DNA of 44,461 nucleotides from a virus, in the IMG/VR virus record IMGVR_UViG_3300047510_003113, positions 1 to 44,461 of that record, one strand, 5' to 3'. The notes under the pieces were generated by a model, which saw nothing but the letters and a program-made list of their open reading frames with translations, did not search any database and had not been told where the DNA came from. Of the stretch, positions 7,434 to 16,249 are shown in pieces. How positions within the stretch are numbered: position 1 is the first letter of the stretch; every line of letters starts with the position of its first letter. The position numbers and the translations under genes are program-made.

Positions 7434-8354
7434 ATGCAGGTTGAGAATCTCGGCGGCGGAGTTCTCGTATTTAAAAATACGGTTGAAATAGACCATGATT
7501 CCTTAATTCCGTATCTTGCTGAACTTCATCAAAAAGTGGTTCACGAAGATTTCACCGTAATTCATGATGATGATGGGAATGAGTTATACGCAATTAATCG
7601 CTCTGGACACAGGTATCCACTCAGCGATATTTACAGGGTTAATCGAATTATGGGATTTGCCCCAGATGATGAAAAAGATGAAAAGTATATATTTTTTAAT
7701 AAATGCGAAGATGCAATTTATTCATGCTTATTAAGATACATCGAGCATTTTCCGATGATTCTTCCTTCTCTATGGTGGAAAACACAAGGACATGTAGTCG
7801 CGTATCGGAGTGAATCAGATATGGGTTTTCATTCTGACAATGATGTAAATTACCAGCCTGGCGCAATACCAGACATGCAGGTTGCTACACGACATGTTGT
7901 TGGGGCAATAATGTACTTTAACGATTCAGTCGACTCTATTGAAGAATGCGGGAAATATCAGTATGTTGGCGGCGAACTTGAGTTTGCTTATTTGGGTATT
8001 TGTTATAAGCCAAAGTCTGGCGATGTAATCATGTTCCCATCAAACTATATGGGAACCCATAGGGTCAAAGAATGCTTTGGCGGCTCAAGATACGCATATA
8101 TATCCTACTTCTCTCATGGCTCAGAAGACCCAGGCAAAGGTGTATGCCCATCTGACGCTGGAGCATTTAAACTAAAATCATCTCAAGTATGGATGCCAGA
8201 AGTATTTGAGGACTATGCTAATTATTTGAAAAATAAATATGGAAAAAGTCTGGATAACAATCACATGCTTACACTCCCTCTAAATAGAAGTAATAAGAGC
8301 AACGGCACCACAGAGGAAGTGATTAAGGAAAGAACTAAAAATGATTTACAATGA
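7434..8354 (+). CDS. Fe(II)/2-oxoglutarate oxygenase, LGxG paralogue group
   Basis: The 306-residue product begins with ENLGGGVLVFKN (4-15), a motif shared with four other enzymes of the block. The catalytic triad is His133-x-Asp135 (FHSDND), His209 and Arg219. FPSNYMGTHRVKE and GGSRYAYISYFSHGS are the second-strand signatures of the group. The sequence LRYIEHFPMILPSLWWKTQGH (100-120) precedes the core, also as in the paralogue encoded at 12100-13089. About 75 residues follow the catalytic domain. It starts one base after the peroxidase stop. The substrate is unknown. Confidence 0.88.
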   Translation: MQVENLGGGVLVFKNTVEIDHDSLIPYLAELHQKVVHEDFTVIHDDDGNELYAINRSGHRYPLSDIYRVNRIMGFAPDDEKDEKYIFFNKCEDAIYSCLLRYIEHFPMILPSLWWKTQGHVVAYRSESDMGFHSDNDVNYQPGAIPDMQVATRHVVGAIMYFNDSVDSIEECGKYQYVGGELEFAYLGICYKPKSGDVIMFPSNYMGTHRVKECFGGSRYAYISYFSHGSEDPGKGVCPSDAGAFKLKSSQVWMPEVFEDYANYLKNKYGKSLDNNHMLTLPLNRSNKSNGTTEEVIKERTKNDLQ

Positions 8355-9201
8355 TGTCCAACCAGAACACCTAGGCGGTGGGGTAATTGTATTCAGAGAT
8401 GCATTAACCTTTGACTTTGATTGGGCATGCAATTTTGCCGAAACTGCAGTTGCCGCCGAAATGGCAGATATGTACAAGGAAGGAGTTGACCCAGAAACTG
8501 GGAAAAAGGGATTTATAAATAAAAGCGGCTACTTCTTTGATTATGAAGACACGATGAATATGCCTCGTCGTGGCTCATCAATTCACAGGGATACAAGACC
8601 AGAAGTTATAGAGTTCTTAAAATTCCTTGAAGAATCAAAAGATAAATACCTGCTTAAGTATCTTGTGCAGTTCCCGCTCGCCTATAAAAATATATGGTGG
8701 AAGGTAAAAGGACACATTGTCTCGTATTCAGTTGACCATGGAGGAAGGTTCCTTGGCCCTCACTCTGATACAAGTGCCGACTATGCATATGGCTATCCAC
8801 ACCCGTCAGACCAGTTGGCCACCAGAAATACGCTTTCGTGCATTATCTATCTAAATGACAATTTCATGGGTGGTAGTCATTTTTTTAATTACCTAAATAT
8901 TAGGTACCAAGCAAATCGTGGCGATATTTTGATGTTTCCGTCTAACTTCGTCGCCGCTCATGAAGTAAGACCAGTTACGCATGGGAGTAGATATACATAT
9001 CTTGGCTGGTACGCTCACGGCTCTCCAAATCCAGAAGTAAATGAATTTATAGCAGACCCAGTGTCGCAGCCAGAACTTGCAAAAGTATCAACGAATGTAT
9101 ACATGCCCACACTTCGAGAGGACTTTAGGGCGCATCTTGAGGAAACAAATGTAAATAGAAATTGGCCAGCATGGCACCTTATCGAAAGCATGCATTCATG
9201 A
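8341..9201 (+). CDS. Fe(II)/2-oxoglutarate oxygenase, LGxG paralogue group
   Basis: The 286-residue product has the group N-terminus EHLGGGVIVFRD (9-20), the triad His141-x-Asp143 (GPHSDTS), His207 and Arg217, and the strand IYLNDNFMGGSHFF (169-182). The downstream LGWYAHGSPNPEV is characteristic of this subgroup. The first 14 bases overlap the end of the previous gene, which together with sequence similarity suggests origin by tandem duplication. The middle region (residues 40-95) is the most variable among paralogues and could define substrate choice. Confidence 0.88.
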   Translation: MIYNDVQPEHLGGGVIVFRDALTFDFDWACNFAETAVAAEMADMYKEGVDPETGKKGFINKSGYFFDYEDTMNMPRRGSSIHRDTRPEVIEFLKFLEESKDKYLLKYLVQFPLAYKNIWWKVKGHIVSYSVDHGGRFLGPHSDTSADYAYGYPHPSDQLATRNTLSCIIYLNDNFMGGSHFFNYLNIRYQANRGDILMFPSNFVAAHEVRPVTHGSRYTYLGWYAHGSPNPEVNEFIADPVSQPELAKVSTNVYMPTLREDFRAHLEETNVNRNWPAWHLIESMHS

Positions 9202-9941
9202 AAATGGAGCACATAGGAAATGGCGTAATGATTTTTAGGGGATTAGTCCCAGAACATGAAATTGCTGAGTTTGATATCGATGAAATTGAGAAAAATTGCA
9301 CACCGCAAGGATTCGAGAAGATTGATGGAAAACTTTATTCCAAGGGTGGATATGAGTACGACCCAGAAACCAATGGCAAAGACTACCCGTTAAGGTTTTC
9401 AGAAAATATTGATTCTATTTATTTCACGCAAAGGCTTGTCCAATTAATATACGATGCTGCAGTAAGTTACTGCAAAGTGTTTCCTACTGCAATTGAGTGC
9501 ATAACAGAGCACAAGCAGTTTCACTACATAAAGTATTCAAAGGATGCGCTCATGGGAGCACATTCTGACTGCTCGGCATCATACAAAAGTGATTCTATTG
9601 AGGTTTTGTCAAATAGCGCAATTAATAACACCCTCAGTACTTCAATTGTCCTAAATAATGATTTTTCTGGCGGTGAGTTTGAATTCCCAATTATTGGAAC
9701 TGATATAAAATTAGATGCTGGAGACGGCTTAATATACCCATCAAATTTTATGGGCTGTCATGGGGTTAAAAGAATTACATCTGGGAATAGATGGGCTTTC
9801 TTATCCTTTTTTGCACATGCAAGAACAGACTTTGTTACAACTGAAGAAATCGCCCACAAATATCAGTGGGCTAAAAAATTTCGTGATGATGTTAGCATGT
9901 GGAATTACAACCAGGAAAAAGTTAAGATTGGGCCAGTATGA
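9198..9941 (+). CDS. Fe(II)/2-oxoglutarate oxygenase, LGxG paralogue group
   Basis: I chose ATG 9198 because it overlaps the upstream TGA as ATGA and places the group motif EHIGNGVMIFRG at residues 4-15. The 247-residue product has His122-x-Asp124 (GAHSDCS), VLNNDFSGGEFEFP (151-164), His188 and Arg198. YCKVFPTAIE precedes the catalytic core, very close to YCKVFPVVIE in the next gene, so these two are sister duplicates. The C-terminal tail is short. The substrate is unknown. Confidence 0.88.
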   Translation: MKMEHIGNGVMIFRGLVPEHEIAEFDIDEIEKNCTPQGFEKIDGKLYSKGGYEYDPETNGKDYPLRFSENIDSIYFTQRLVQLIYDAAVSYCKVFPTAIECITEHKQFHYIKYSKDALMGAHSDCSASYKSDSIEVLSNSAINNTLSTSIVLNNDFSGGEFEFPIIGTDIKLDAGDGLIYPSNFMGCHGVKRITSGNRWAFLSFFAHARTDFVTTEEIAHKYQWAKKFRDDVSMWNYNQEKVKIGPV

Positions 9942-10687
9942 TTGTTTCGCACCTAGGTAACGGCATTATGCAGTTTAACAATGTATTCAGCATTGACAAA
10001 GAGCATTTTGAATCGTTCAAAAAAAGCCTCGAAAATACCACTAGGCGCGAAAACAAGATAATTGATGATGATGGCTCCGTGCATACAGAGGGGGCATACA
10101 AAATACCGATAGAGCACATCAAATATTCCCCAACAAGATATACCGACCTTTCTTCTTTTAATGGAAAAGATAAAGAATTAATTTCAACTCTTCAGCAAGC
10201 AATGCACCGATGCGTAGTTGAATACTGCAAGGTATTCCCAGTTGTTATTGAGAATATTAGATGGGTAACTAACGGCTATATCATTAAATACGAAAATGGA
10301 CAATCCATTGGTCCGCATTCCGACTGCAATATTGCATACGCAGAAGATAATGTGACCCCAATAAATACAATACCCATTTACAACATCCTTACTGTTGGAG
10401 CGTTTTTGAATGAGGATTTTGTTGGCGGTGATATTTCATATCGACCATGGGGAATAACTACAAAACCAAAAACTGGCTCTGTGCTTGTATATCCGTCTTC
10501 GTATATGGGCTGCCATGAAGTTTCACCAGTTACAGAAGGGGAAAGATATGCATATTTGCGTTGGTATGGCCATGGAGAGCCACCACACGCTAATAACGAA
10601 AGCGTAATGCATCTTCTGGAGAGTTTTAAAACTAGGAATACTGAGCAAAAACTTGTTCTAACTGGAAAACTTTACGAGACTGAGTAA
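9938..10687 (+). CDS. Fe(II)/2-oxoglutarate oxygenase, LGxG paralogue group
   Basis: The 249-residue product starts at an ATGA overlap with the previous gene and carries SHLGNGIMQFNN (4-15). The triad is His127-x-Asp129 (GPHSDCN), His193 (MGCHEV) and Arg203. The strand FLNEDFVGGDISY (157-169) is typical. It is the last + strand gene of this oxygenase run, and its final 16 bases overlap the convergent gene encoded on the other strand. Close similarity to the preceding gene indicates recent tandem duplication. Confidence 0.88.
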   Translation: MIVSHLGNGIMQFNNVFSIDKEHFESFKKSLENTTRRENKIIDDDGSVHTEGAYKIPIEHIKYSPTRYTDLSSFNGKDKELISTLQQAMHRCVVEYCKVFPVVIENIRWVTNGYIIKYENGQSIGPHSDCNIAYAEDNVTPINTIPIYNILTVGAFLNEDFVGGDISYRPWGITTKPKTGSVLVYPSSYMGCHEVSPVTEGERYAYLRWYGHGEPPHANNESVMHLLESFKTRNTEQKLVLTGKLYETE

Positions 10688-11298
10688 CTCTTCCAGTCGG
10701 AATAGTCAATGCTATTCCATTTTTTAACAACCCAAAATGTGCTGGTTGCTAGTCTGTTCCCAGATTTTATTTCTTTAACTCCATGAGAAAAGTTTGCCGC
10801 AGATGGAAATAGGAGCAGTGAACCTGCTTGTGGCTTGAACTCAAGCCCATATTGAGTGAAGTAAATCTCTCCACCTTCATAATTGTCGTTGAAATATAGA
10901 ACATTGCTTAGGTCACGCCATGACTCGCAAACTTTGTCAGCATGCTCGTTAAGTGCGGTTCCAGGAATGTATCGTGCAATATTGATTATTTCCGAATACC
11001 CAGAATCTGGATTTATTTCGCAATCAAAAATTGCCTCAAGAAGCGGATAAATTTTATTTCTATATCCCCTGAGAACATGGGTTATTTCAGTTTCATAATT
11101 ATCTACAACGCTCGATATTGACTCAATTGGGAGCATTGGATTTGATTTGATGTATTCTGCTTCCCTGCAGAAGTCCTGAATAAGTTCAAGGTCTTCCTTA
11201 GATATAAAATTCTCAATCAGGTGGATATGTTTTTTATCTTCCTGATTTATGACTACATCTTCCCAGCCATCGTAAATATATAAATCGGTGTTTTTCAT
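10672..11298 (-). CDS. Fe(II)/2-oxoglutarate oxygenase, prolyl-4-hydroxylase-like
   Basis: The 208-residue product encoded on the minus strand has His119-x-Asp121 (NEHADKV), YFNDNYEGGEIYFTQYG (135-151), His172 (FSHGV) and Arg182. It is a single-domain P4H-like member and lacks the LGxG N-terminus of its + strand neighbours. It is the last gene of a three-gene minus operon, starting one base after the TauD-like gene, and converges on the + strand oxygenase with a 16-base overlap. The substrate is unknown. Confidence 0.87.
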   Translation of the reverse strand: MKNTDLYIYDGWEDVVINQEDKKHIHLIENFISKEDLELIQDFCREAEYIKSNPMLPIESISSVVDNYETEITHVLRGYRNKIYPLLEAIFDCEINPDSGYSEIINIARYIPGTALNEHADKVCESWRDLSNVLYFNDNYEGGEIYFTQYGLEFKPQAGSLLLFPSAANFSHGVKEIKSGNRLATSTFWVVKKWNSIDYSDWKSYSVS

Positions 11299-11299
11299 A

Positions 11300-12094
11300 C
11301 TACGCTTCCGTCAAAACTGGAGATTGTCCAATTTCAATCTTATTGTAAATTCGCTCGCCGCGACGATATCCACCCATCACCGCATGAGCAACAGAGCGGT
11401 TATCCCAAATGACTAAATCGCCATCTTCCCATGGTATTTCAATCATGTTTTCTTTTTGCTCAAATATCTCAAGCAGTTTTAATTTGTATTCAACCCACTT
11501 GTCATTATCTTTTGCAACAGTGTTTTGACCGTTGTAGAATATTGAGCGTTTCCCAGTAACTGGATGCAACCTAATCGATGGGTGCATAAATTCTGGCTTC
11601 CTATACATTGGAGGCTCATTGATATCCGCATTCCATCCTGGAGAAACCATTCTTCTTATGAAATCAATATCCTTCTGGTCTAGGCAGTCATATGCTCGCT
11701 CCAGGTCAACGAACCTTGTATTCCCTCCAGTGTTTGAACTTTTTGTCATGTGCATGCAACTTATATCTACGACTAATTCTTTCCAGGAGTCGTCGATATG
11801 CCACCTATCTACTCCCCACCTTGAAAAATATTCATTAGCCGTAGGAAGTGGCTTTTTATTAGCCTCATAAAAATCAAACAACTGCCTGCTTGTTCTTCCT
11901 TCTTCAACTGCTATGTAGTTGCTATCGCTATGTATTTGTTTTAAAATAAATTCAATTGTCTCAAAAGGCATTTGTACATTCTTGAATATGAGTACTTTTC
12001 TATTTACTAAATCGCTCTTAATCATGCCAATATTCTGCTCAAATGAATCAACATCAAATTTGATGTACATTTTCCCGAGCATGGAATGAGTCAT
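11300..12094 (-). CDS. TauD/TfdA-family Fe(II)/2-oxoglutarate dioxygenase
   Basis: I start this gene at the ATG with first base 12094, five bases after the stop of the upstream minus-strand gene, giving 264 residues. A longer in-frame version would overlap that gene. Motifs are WHID (98-101) with His99 and Asp101, and DLVIWDNRSVAHAV with distal His237 followed by Arg248 in the classic H-x10-R spacing of TauD/TfdA. IRLHPVTGKRSIFYN (174-188) is the usual family strand. Relatives act on taurine, halogenated acids, amino acids and carnitine precursors. It is a different branch from the ten P4H-like enzymes here and more likely acts on a small molecule. Confidence 0.88.
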   Translation of the reverse strand: MTHSMLGKMYIKFDVDSFEQNIGMIKSDLVNRKVLIFKNVQMPFETIEFILKQIHSDSNYIAVEEGRTSRQLFDFYEANKKPLPTANEYFSRWGVDRWHIDDSWKELVVDISCMHMTKSSNTGGNTRFVDLERAYDCLDQKDIDFIRRMVSPGWNADINEPPMYRKPEFMHPSIRLHPVTGKRSIFYNGQNTVAKDNDKWVEYKLKLLEIFEQKENMIEIPWEDGDLVIWDNRSVAHAVMGGYRRGERIYNKIEIGQSPVLTEA

Positions 12095-12099
12095 GGCAA

Positions 12100-13089
12100 T
12101 TATTCTTTCCCAATCTCCTGGGCTGTATGTGTTCCGCCGTACTGGGTGACACACCTATTCTGGAAAACTGGGTTTGAACCAACCTCTAGGCCCTCTGGAG
12201 GATTCATCCATGGAGAATATTCTGACTTACAGTATCTCTCGTAGTCATCATAAATCTCGTCAAACCATACTGGCGGGCACCATTCTGTGCTGTCTTTGGA
12301 TTCAACGATTCTGATGTTGGCATCCGCGTCATCTGCACCTTGGCCAAAGAATGTCAGGTAGGCGTATCTTGTTCCAGCAGTCATTTTTGTTACGCCGTGC
12401 GAGACGACATAGTTCGTCGGAAAGAAAACAATGTCACCTTTTCTAGGCTTATATTCAATACCCAAGTACGGAAACTTTAGGCTTCCACCGCAGAAGTTTT
12501 CTCCATTCACTTCTTCTTCTGTTTCCACTTGGTCGTTAAAGTATGCAAGTGCACCAGCAGTCTGGCGTGATGCAACCATGCCCTTGGGGTAGTATCTGAC
12601 TCCGCCAGTTACCTTGTAGTTGGTGTCGTTGTCCTGATGCCAGCCAAGAATTCCTTGACCGCTATATCTAAGGACATGTCCGCGAGTTTTCCACCACAGA
12701 CTGCCAATTATCAATGGGAACATGTCTATATAGCGAAGCAGGCATTTGTAGATGGTGTCCTCTAGGTAGACAAAATAATCTGTAATTTCCTGTGATGTCT
12801 CATCTGTCACTGGGGCGAGCAGGCGAACAGGAGCGGCTGGAACATCTTCCATCCTGTACCTGAAGCCATCTTCATTGATTCCGTAGTCAATCCCGTCTTC
12901 CCCAACGATGTAATTCCAGCGACCTTTATGTGCCTCTTCCGCGCATTCATCTATGTGGGATAAAACAAACTTTTCAACATTAAATGCACTCCTGAAAACG
13001 ACGATTCCGCTTCCAAGGTCTTCAACTTGGAATTTGCTTATTTCAAGTAATTCATCGGGGCCTATTTTTGGCGTTGAAGGAAATATCAT
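12100..13089 (-). CDS. Fe(II)/2-oxoglutarate oxygenase, LGxG paralogue group
   Basis: The 329-residue product is the longest oxygenase here. It has EDLGSGIVVFRS (23-34), LRYIDMFPLIIGSLWWKTRGH (118-138), His151-x-Asp153 (GWHQDND), His231 (VVSHGV) and Arg241. It is clearly the closest paralogue of the + strand gene at 7434-8354, yet lies on the opposite strand, so duplication was followed by inversion or separate acquisition. It is the first gene of the minus operon and starts 50 bases from the divergent glycosyltransferase gene. Confidence 0.88.
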   Translation of the reverse strand: MIFPSTPKIGPDELLEISKFQVEDLGSGIVVFRSAFNVEKFVLSHIDECAEEAHKGRWNYIVGEDGIDYGINEDGFRYRMEDVPAAPVRLLAPVTDETSQEITDYFVYLEDTIYKCLLRYIDMFPLIIGSLWWKTRGHVLRYSGQGILGWHQDNDTNYKVTGGVRYYPKGMVASRQTAGALAYFNDQVETEEEVNGENFCGGSLKFPYLGIEYKPRKGDIVFFPTNYVVSHGVTKMTAGTRYAYLTFFGQGADDADANIRIVESKDSTEWCPPVWFDEIYDDYERYCKSEYSPWMNPPEGLEVGSNPVFQNRCVTQYGGTHTAQEIGKE

Positions 13090-13139
13090 AATAGTAAGTG
13101 TACCATTCGATAAATATTTCGGCTATACTGCTCAATAAT
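13090..13139. promoter_or_regulatory. Divergent intergenic region with probable promoter
   Basis: Fifty AT-rich bases separate the minus-strand oxygenase operon from the + strand sugar cassette. On the + strand, TATACT at 13124-13129 is a good -10 box only ten bases before the ATG at 13140, implying an almost leaderless transcript. No convincing -35 hexamer lies 16-18 bases upstream. A minus-strand promoter must also lie here, but I see only weak AT-rich candidates. Confidence 0.4.
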
Positions 13140-14237
13140 ATGAATGACCCTAACATTGCCTTCTTGACATTCGACTGGTCGTGGGGAACAAAACCACTTC
13201 AGCCAAATGGGTGCGGCTGGTACCGCTGCCTGCTCCCATCCAGGGAACTGAAGAAGCATAAGTGGGGAACTGGAATGGGTTTCCCTGGGTTCAATGAGGC
13301 GCACGGATTTGGCTTAATGGTCGAAGATGAAAAGGCAATTCACGGCTGGGACATAATCGTTTTTAAACTCATCATGCATCAGCGCATTCTTGATGAGATG
13401 GAAAAAGCAAAGGCAATGGGGCAGATTATCGTGGTCGACATTGACGACTGGCACGACGGTCTTGAAAAGACTAACCGAGCCTACGATGTAACCGACCCAG
13501 AAAAAAGCCCAGAAAATAACCGAGACATTTACAACAAAATCATCTCGCTTGCCGACGCCATCGTTGTTTCAACGCCATTCCTTGGTGAGTACTACTCAAA
13601 AATGAATGACAATGTATTTATGGTTCGCAATGGCATTGACTTAGATAGGTGGAAGAGAAAGCCAGTCAATTTCGTTGATAAACCAACAATCGGTTGGGTT
13701 GGCGCTACTCCTTGGAGGTCAAGCGACCTTGAGTCTGTAGCAGATTCAGTTGGCTCATTTATAAATAGCAACGGTCTAAAGTTCCATCACTCTGGGCATT
13801 TGCACATGAATGCTGCTCATGCTGCAGACCAACTTGGAATTAGCAGAGATAGCACGACAATTCTGCCGCTGGTTCCAATTCTTGATTATCCAAAACTATT
13901 TACGCCAATCGATATTGGAATCGTTCCTTTGAATGATGTGCAGTTTAATTATGCAAAGTCTTTTATCAAGGGACTTGAGTATGTCGCTGCTGGAGTTCCA
14001 TTTATTGCGTCATGGTCTCCAGAATACGAATTTATGGCAAGTCATGGAGTTGGAAGAGTCGCCCGCAATAAGAGCGAGTGGGACTACCACCTAAACGAAC
14101 TTATGGACCCAGTCATGCGCCGTGATGAGGTTGAAGTAAATCTTGAGAATGTGAAGAATCTTTTCACTATGGAAAAGCGCGGACCAGAATGGAACCATGT
14201 TTACCGCTCAATATTAGAAGGTGCGGAGAATGCATGA
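13140..14237 (+). CDS. GT-B fold glycosyltransferase (GT4-like)
   Basis: The 365-residue product has a C-terminal Rossmann half with PTIGWVGATPWRSSDLE, DIGIVPLNDVQFNYAKS and KGLEYVAAGVPFIASWSPEY. The last matches the GT4-type nucleotide-sugar-binding region, with a Glu in place of the usual donor Glu of the EAxAxGxP motif. VRNGIDLDRW marks the domain junction. The N-terminal half contains VVDIDDWHDG and a GWYRC segment. It moves a sugar from a nucleotide donor to an unknown acceptor. I chose ATG 13140 because it follows the -10 box by ten bases; an upstream GTG is in frame. It heads the five-gene sugar cassette. Confidence 0.82.
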   Translation: MNDPNIAFLTFDWSWGTKPLQPNGCGWYRCLLPSRELKKHKWGTGMGFPGFNEAHGFGLMVEDEKAIHGWDIIVFKLIMHQRILDEMEKAKAMGQIIVVDIDDWHDGLEKTNRAYDVTDPEKSPENNRDIYNKIISLADAIVVSTPFLGEYYSKMNDNVFMVRNGIDLDRWKRKPVNFVDKPTIGWVGATPWRSSDLESVADSVGSFINSNGLKFHHSGHLHMNAAHAADQLGISRDSTTILPLVPILDYPKLFTPIDIGIVPLNDVQFNYAKSFIKGLEYVAAGVPFIASWSPEYEFMASHGVGRVARNKSEWDYHLNELMDPVMRRDEVEVNLENVKNLFTMEKRGPEWNHVYRSILEGAENA

Positions 14238-14886
14238 CATTGCTTGGACATTTGGGATAATCACTGTTTACGAGGATAAGAATCGCCTCAATCAAATAGT
14301 TGAAAATATCCGCAGTCTTAGCATTCCTGAATACGAAATACTTTTTGTTGGTGGTGGAGATTCTTCTGGCATAGATGGCGAAGACATTGTCAAGATTGAC
14401 TTTGACGAGTCGGTAAAGCCAAGGTGGATTACTCGTAAGAAGAACATTCTTGTTCAGAACGCAAAGTACGAGAACATTGTTCTGATGCATGACTACCACA
14501 TTTTTGACGCTAAATGGTACGAAGAATTTAAGAAGTTTGGAACGGCATGGGATATTTGTTCATGCCCACAGTATTTGATTACTGGCGCACGAAACCCTAT
14601 GGACTGGTCGCTATGGGATAAGCCTGGGCATGGTAGGGCATGGTCGCTTGACTATAACGACTGGACACAAACGCAGTACATGTATATTTCTGGCGGCTTC
14701 TTTATCATTAAAAAACATGTGATGCTTGAAGAACCACTTGACGAATCGCGCGGCTGGAATGAGGAAGAAGATGTTGAGTGGTCTATGCGCGTTAGAAACA
14801 AATATGTGATGAAATGTAATGGCAGAAGTATTGTTCGCCATAACAAGTGGCATAGACACGCAGGACCGAATCCACATGAAAAGTAA
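14230..14886 (+). CDS. GT-A fold glycosyltransferase-like protein
   Basis: The 218-residue product has an N-terminal strand TFGIITVYEDKN, an acidic MHDYH metal-site motif at 87-91 in the DxD position, and WNEEEDVEWSMRVRNK (176-191), which resembles the conserved ED(x)EW acceptor helix of family 2 enzymes. WSLWDKPGHGRAWS lies between. Together these fit a compact GT-A transferase. The ATG overlaps the upstream gene by eight bases and has a GAAGG ribosome-binding site; an in-frame GTG nine bases upstream is possible. The acceptor is unknown. Confidence 0.75.
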   Translation: MHDIAWTFGIITVYEDKNRLNQIVENIRSLSIPEYEILFVGGGDSSGIDGEDIVKIDFDESVKPRWITRKKNILVQNAKYENIVLMHDYHIFDAKWYEEFKKFGTAWDICSCPQYLITGARNPMDWSLWDKPGHGRAWSLDYNDWTQTQYMYISGGFFIIKKHVMLEEPLDESRGWNEEEDVEWSMRVRNKYVMKCNGRSIVRHNKWHRHAGPNPHEK

Positions 14887-16249
14887 CTTCCTAGTCATCT
14901 TTGACCTTGATGGTGTTCTTATTGAATCAAGGGATGTGCACTATGACTCCCTAAATATCGCACTCAGTAGGGTTGACCCAAAATATGTGATTACTCGCGA
15001 TGAGCATTTGTCAAAGTATGACGGTCTTGGAACTACAACAAAACTTAAAATGCTCAGCCAGGATAAAGGACTTCCAGAGTCAAAGCATCAGCAGGTCTGG
15101 GAAGATAAGCAGTCTGCAACACTAAAAATATTGGCCGAGTTCCCAAAGAACTATGTTGCGATTGACATCATGCAGACGCTCAAAGAGCGCGGATGGAAAA
15201 TTGCTGTAGCCAGTAATGCAATTAGGGATACGGTAATCACGGCGCTGGATGCAATTGGCGTATTGAAGTATGTCAGTTACATCATGAGCAACGAAGATGT
15301 AAAGCACCACAAGCCACATCCAGAGATGTATTGGCAATGCATAGTGTCGCTAGATTCAACACCTGCGAATACTATAATCGTCGAGGATTCGCATATTGGC
15401 AGAGAAGGCGCACTAAGTTCTGGGGCTAACCTCTTTGCAATTAAGAATGCTGATGATTTAAATAAAAATAACCTGATGCGTTATGTCGATGAGATTGAAA
15501 CTCGCGGCAAAAAGCCAGTTGCTTGGAGGAACGAAAAGATGAATGTTTTGATACCAATGGCTGGCGCAGGCTCGCGCTTTTCACAGGCTGGTTATACCTT
15601 CCCAAAACCACTGATTGAGGTTAACGGAAAGCCGATGATTCAGGTTGTTGTCGATAATCTAAATGTTGACGCGCACTTTATTTTCCTAGTGCAGAAAGAG
15701 CACTACGAGAAGTACAACCTAAAGCAAGTCCTTGGCATTATAAAGCCAGGATGTGACATTGTCCTTGTTGATGGCATGACAGAAGGCGCTGCATGCACTA
15801 CCTTGCTGGCTTCACACCTAATCGATAATGACCAACCATTGTTGATGGCCAACTCTGACCAGATAGTTGAATGGGACAGCAATGAATGCCTCTATGCATT
15901 TGGCGCTGATGAGATTGACGGTGGGATTCTGACATTCAAGGCAACCCATCCAAAGTGGTCATACGCAAAAATTGGTGATGATGGGTTTGTGTCCGAAGTT
16001 GCTGAAAAGAACCCAATTTCGGATAATGCCACAGTTGGGATTTACTACTGGAAGCATGGCTCTGATTATGTTAAATACGCGAATCAGATGATTGAAAAAG
16101 ACATTAGAACGAACAATGAGTTCTATGTATGCCCAGTATTCAATGAAGCCATTGAGGACGGAAAAAAGATTAGGATTAAGGAAGTCCCAAAAATGTGGGG
16201 CATCGGTACACCCGAAGACCTTAATTACTATCTGGAGAACAACAAATGA
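14876..16249 (+). CDS. HAD-family phosphatase fused to sugar nucleotidyltransferase
   Basis: The 457-residue product has two enzymes in one chain. Residues 1-210 form a HAD phosphatase: FDLDGVL with nucleophile Asp10 and Asp12, Ser113 (VASN), Lys146 (KHHKPHP) and Glu170-Asp171 (IVEDS). Residues 222-457 form a nucleotidyltransferase: IPMAGAGSRF with the NTP-binding loop at 227-235, FPKPLIEVNGKPMI around Lys244, and LMANSDQ with metal-site Asp328. Such pairs make an activated sugar: the phosphatase removes a phosphate and the other half makes the NDP-sugar. It thus probably supplies donor for the glycosyltransferases beside it. It overlaps the upstream gene by 11 bases. The exact sugar cannot be read from sequence. 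Confidence 0.85.
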   Translation: MKSNFLVIFDLDGVLIESRDVHYDSLNIALSRVDPKYVITRDEHLSKYDGLGTTTKLKMLSQDKGLPESKHQQVWEDKQSATLKILAEFPKNYVAIDIMQTLKERGWKIAVASNAIRDTVITALDAIGVLKYVSYIMSNEDVKHHKPHPEMYWQCIVSLDSTPANTIIVEDSHIGREGALSSGANLFAIKNADDLNKNNLMRYVDEIETRGKKPVAWRNEKMNVLIPMAGAGSRFSQAGYTFPKPLIEVNGKPMIQVVVDNLNVDAHFIFLVQKEHYEKYNLKQVLGIIKPGCDIVLVDGMTEGAACTTLLASHLIDNDQPLLMANSDQIVEWDSNECLYAFGADEIDGGILTFKATHPKWSYAKIGDDGFVSEVAEKNPISDNATVGIYYWKHGSDYVKYANQMIEKDIRTNNEFYVCPVFNEAIEDGKKIRIKEVPKMWGIGTPEDLNYYLENNK

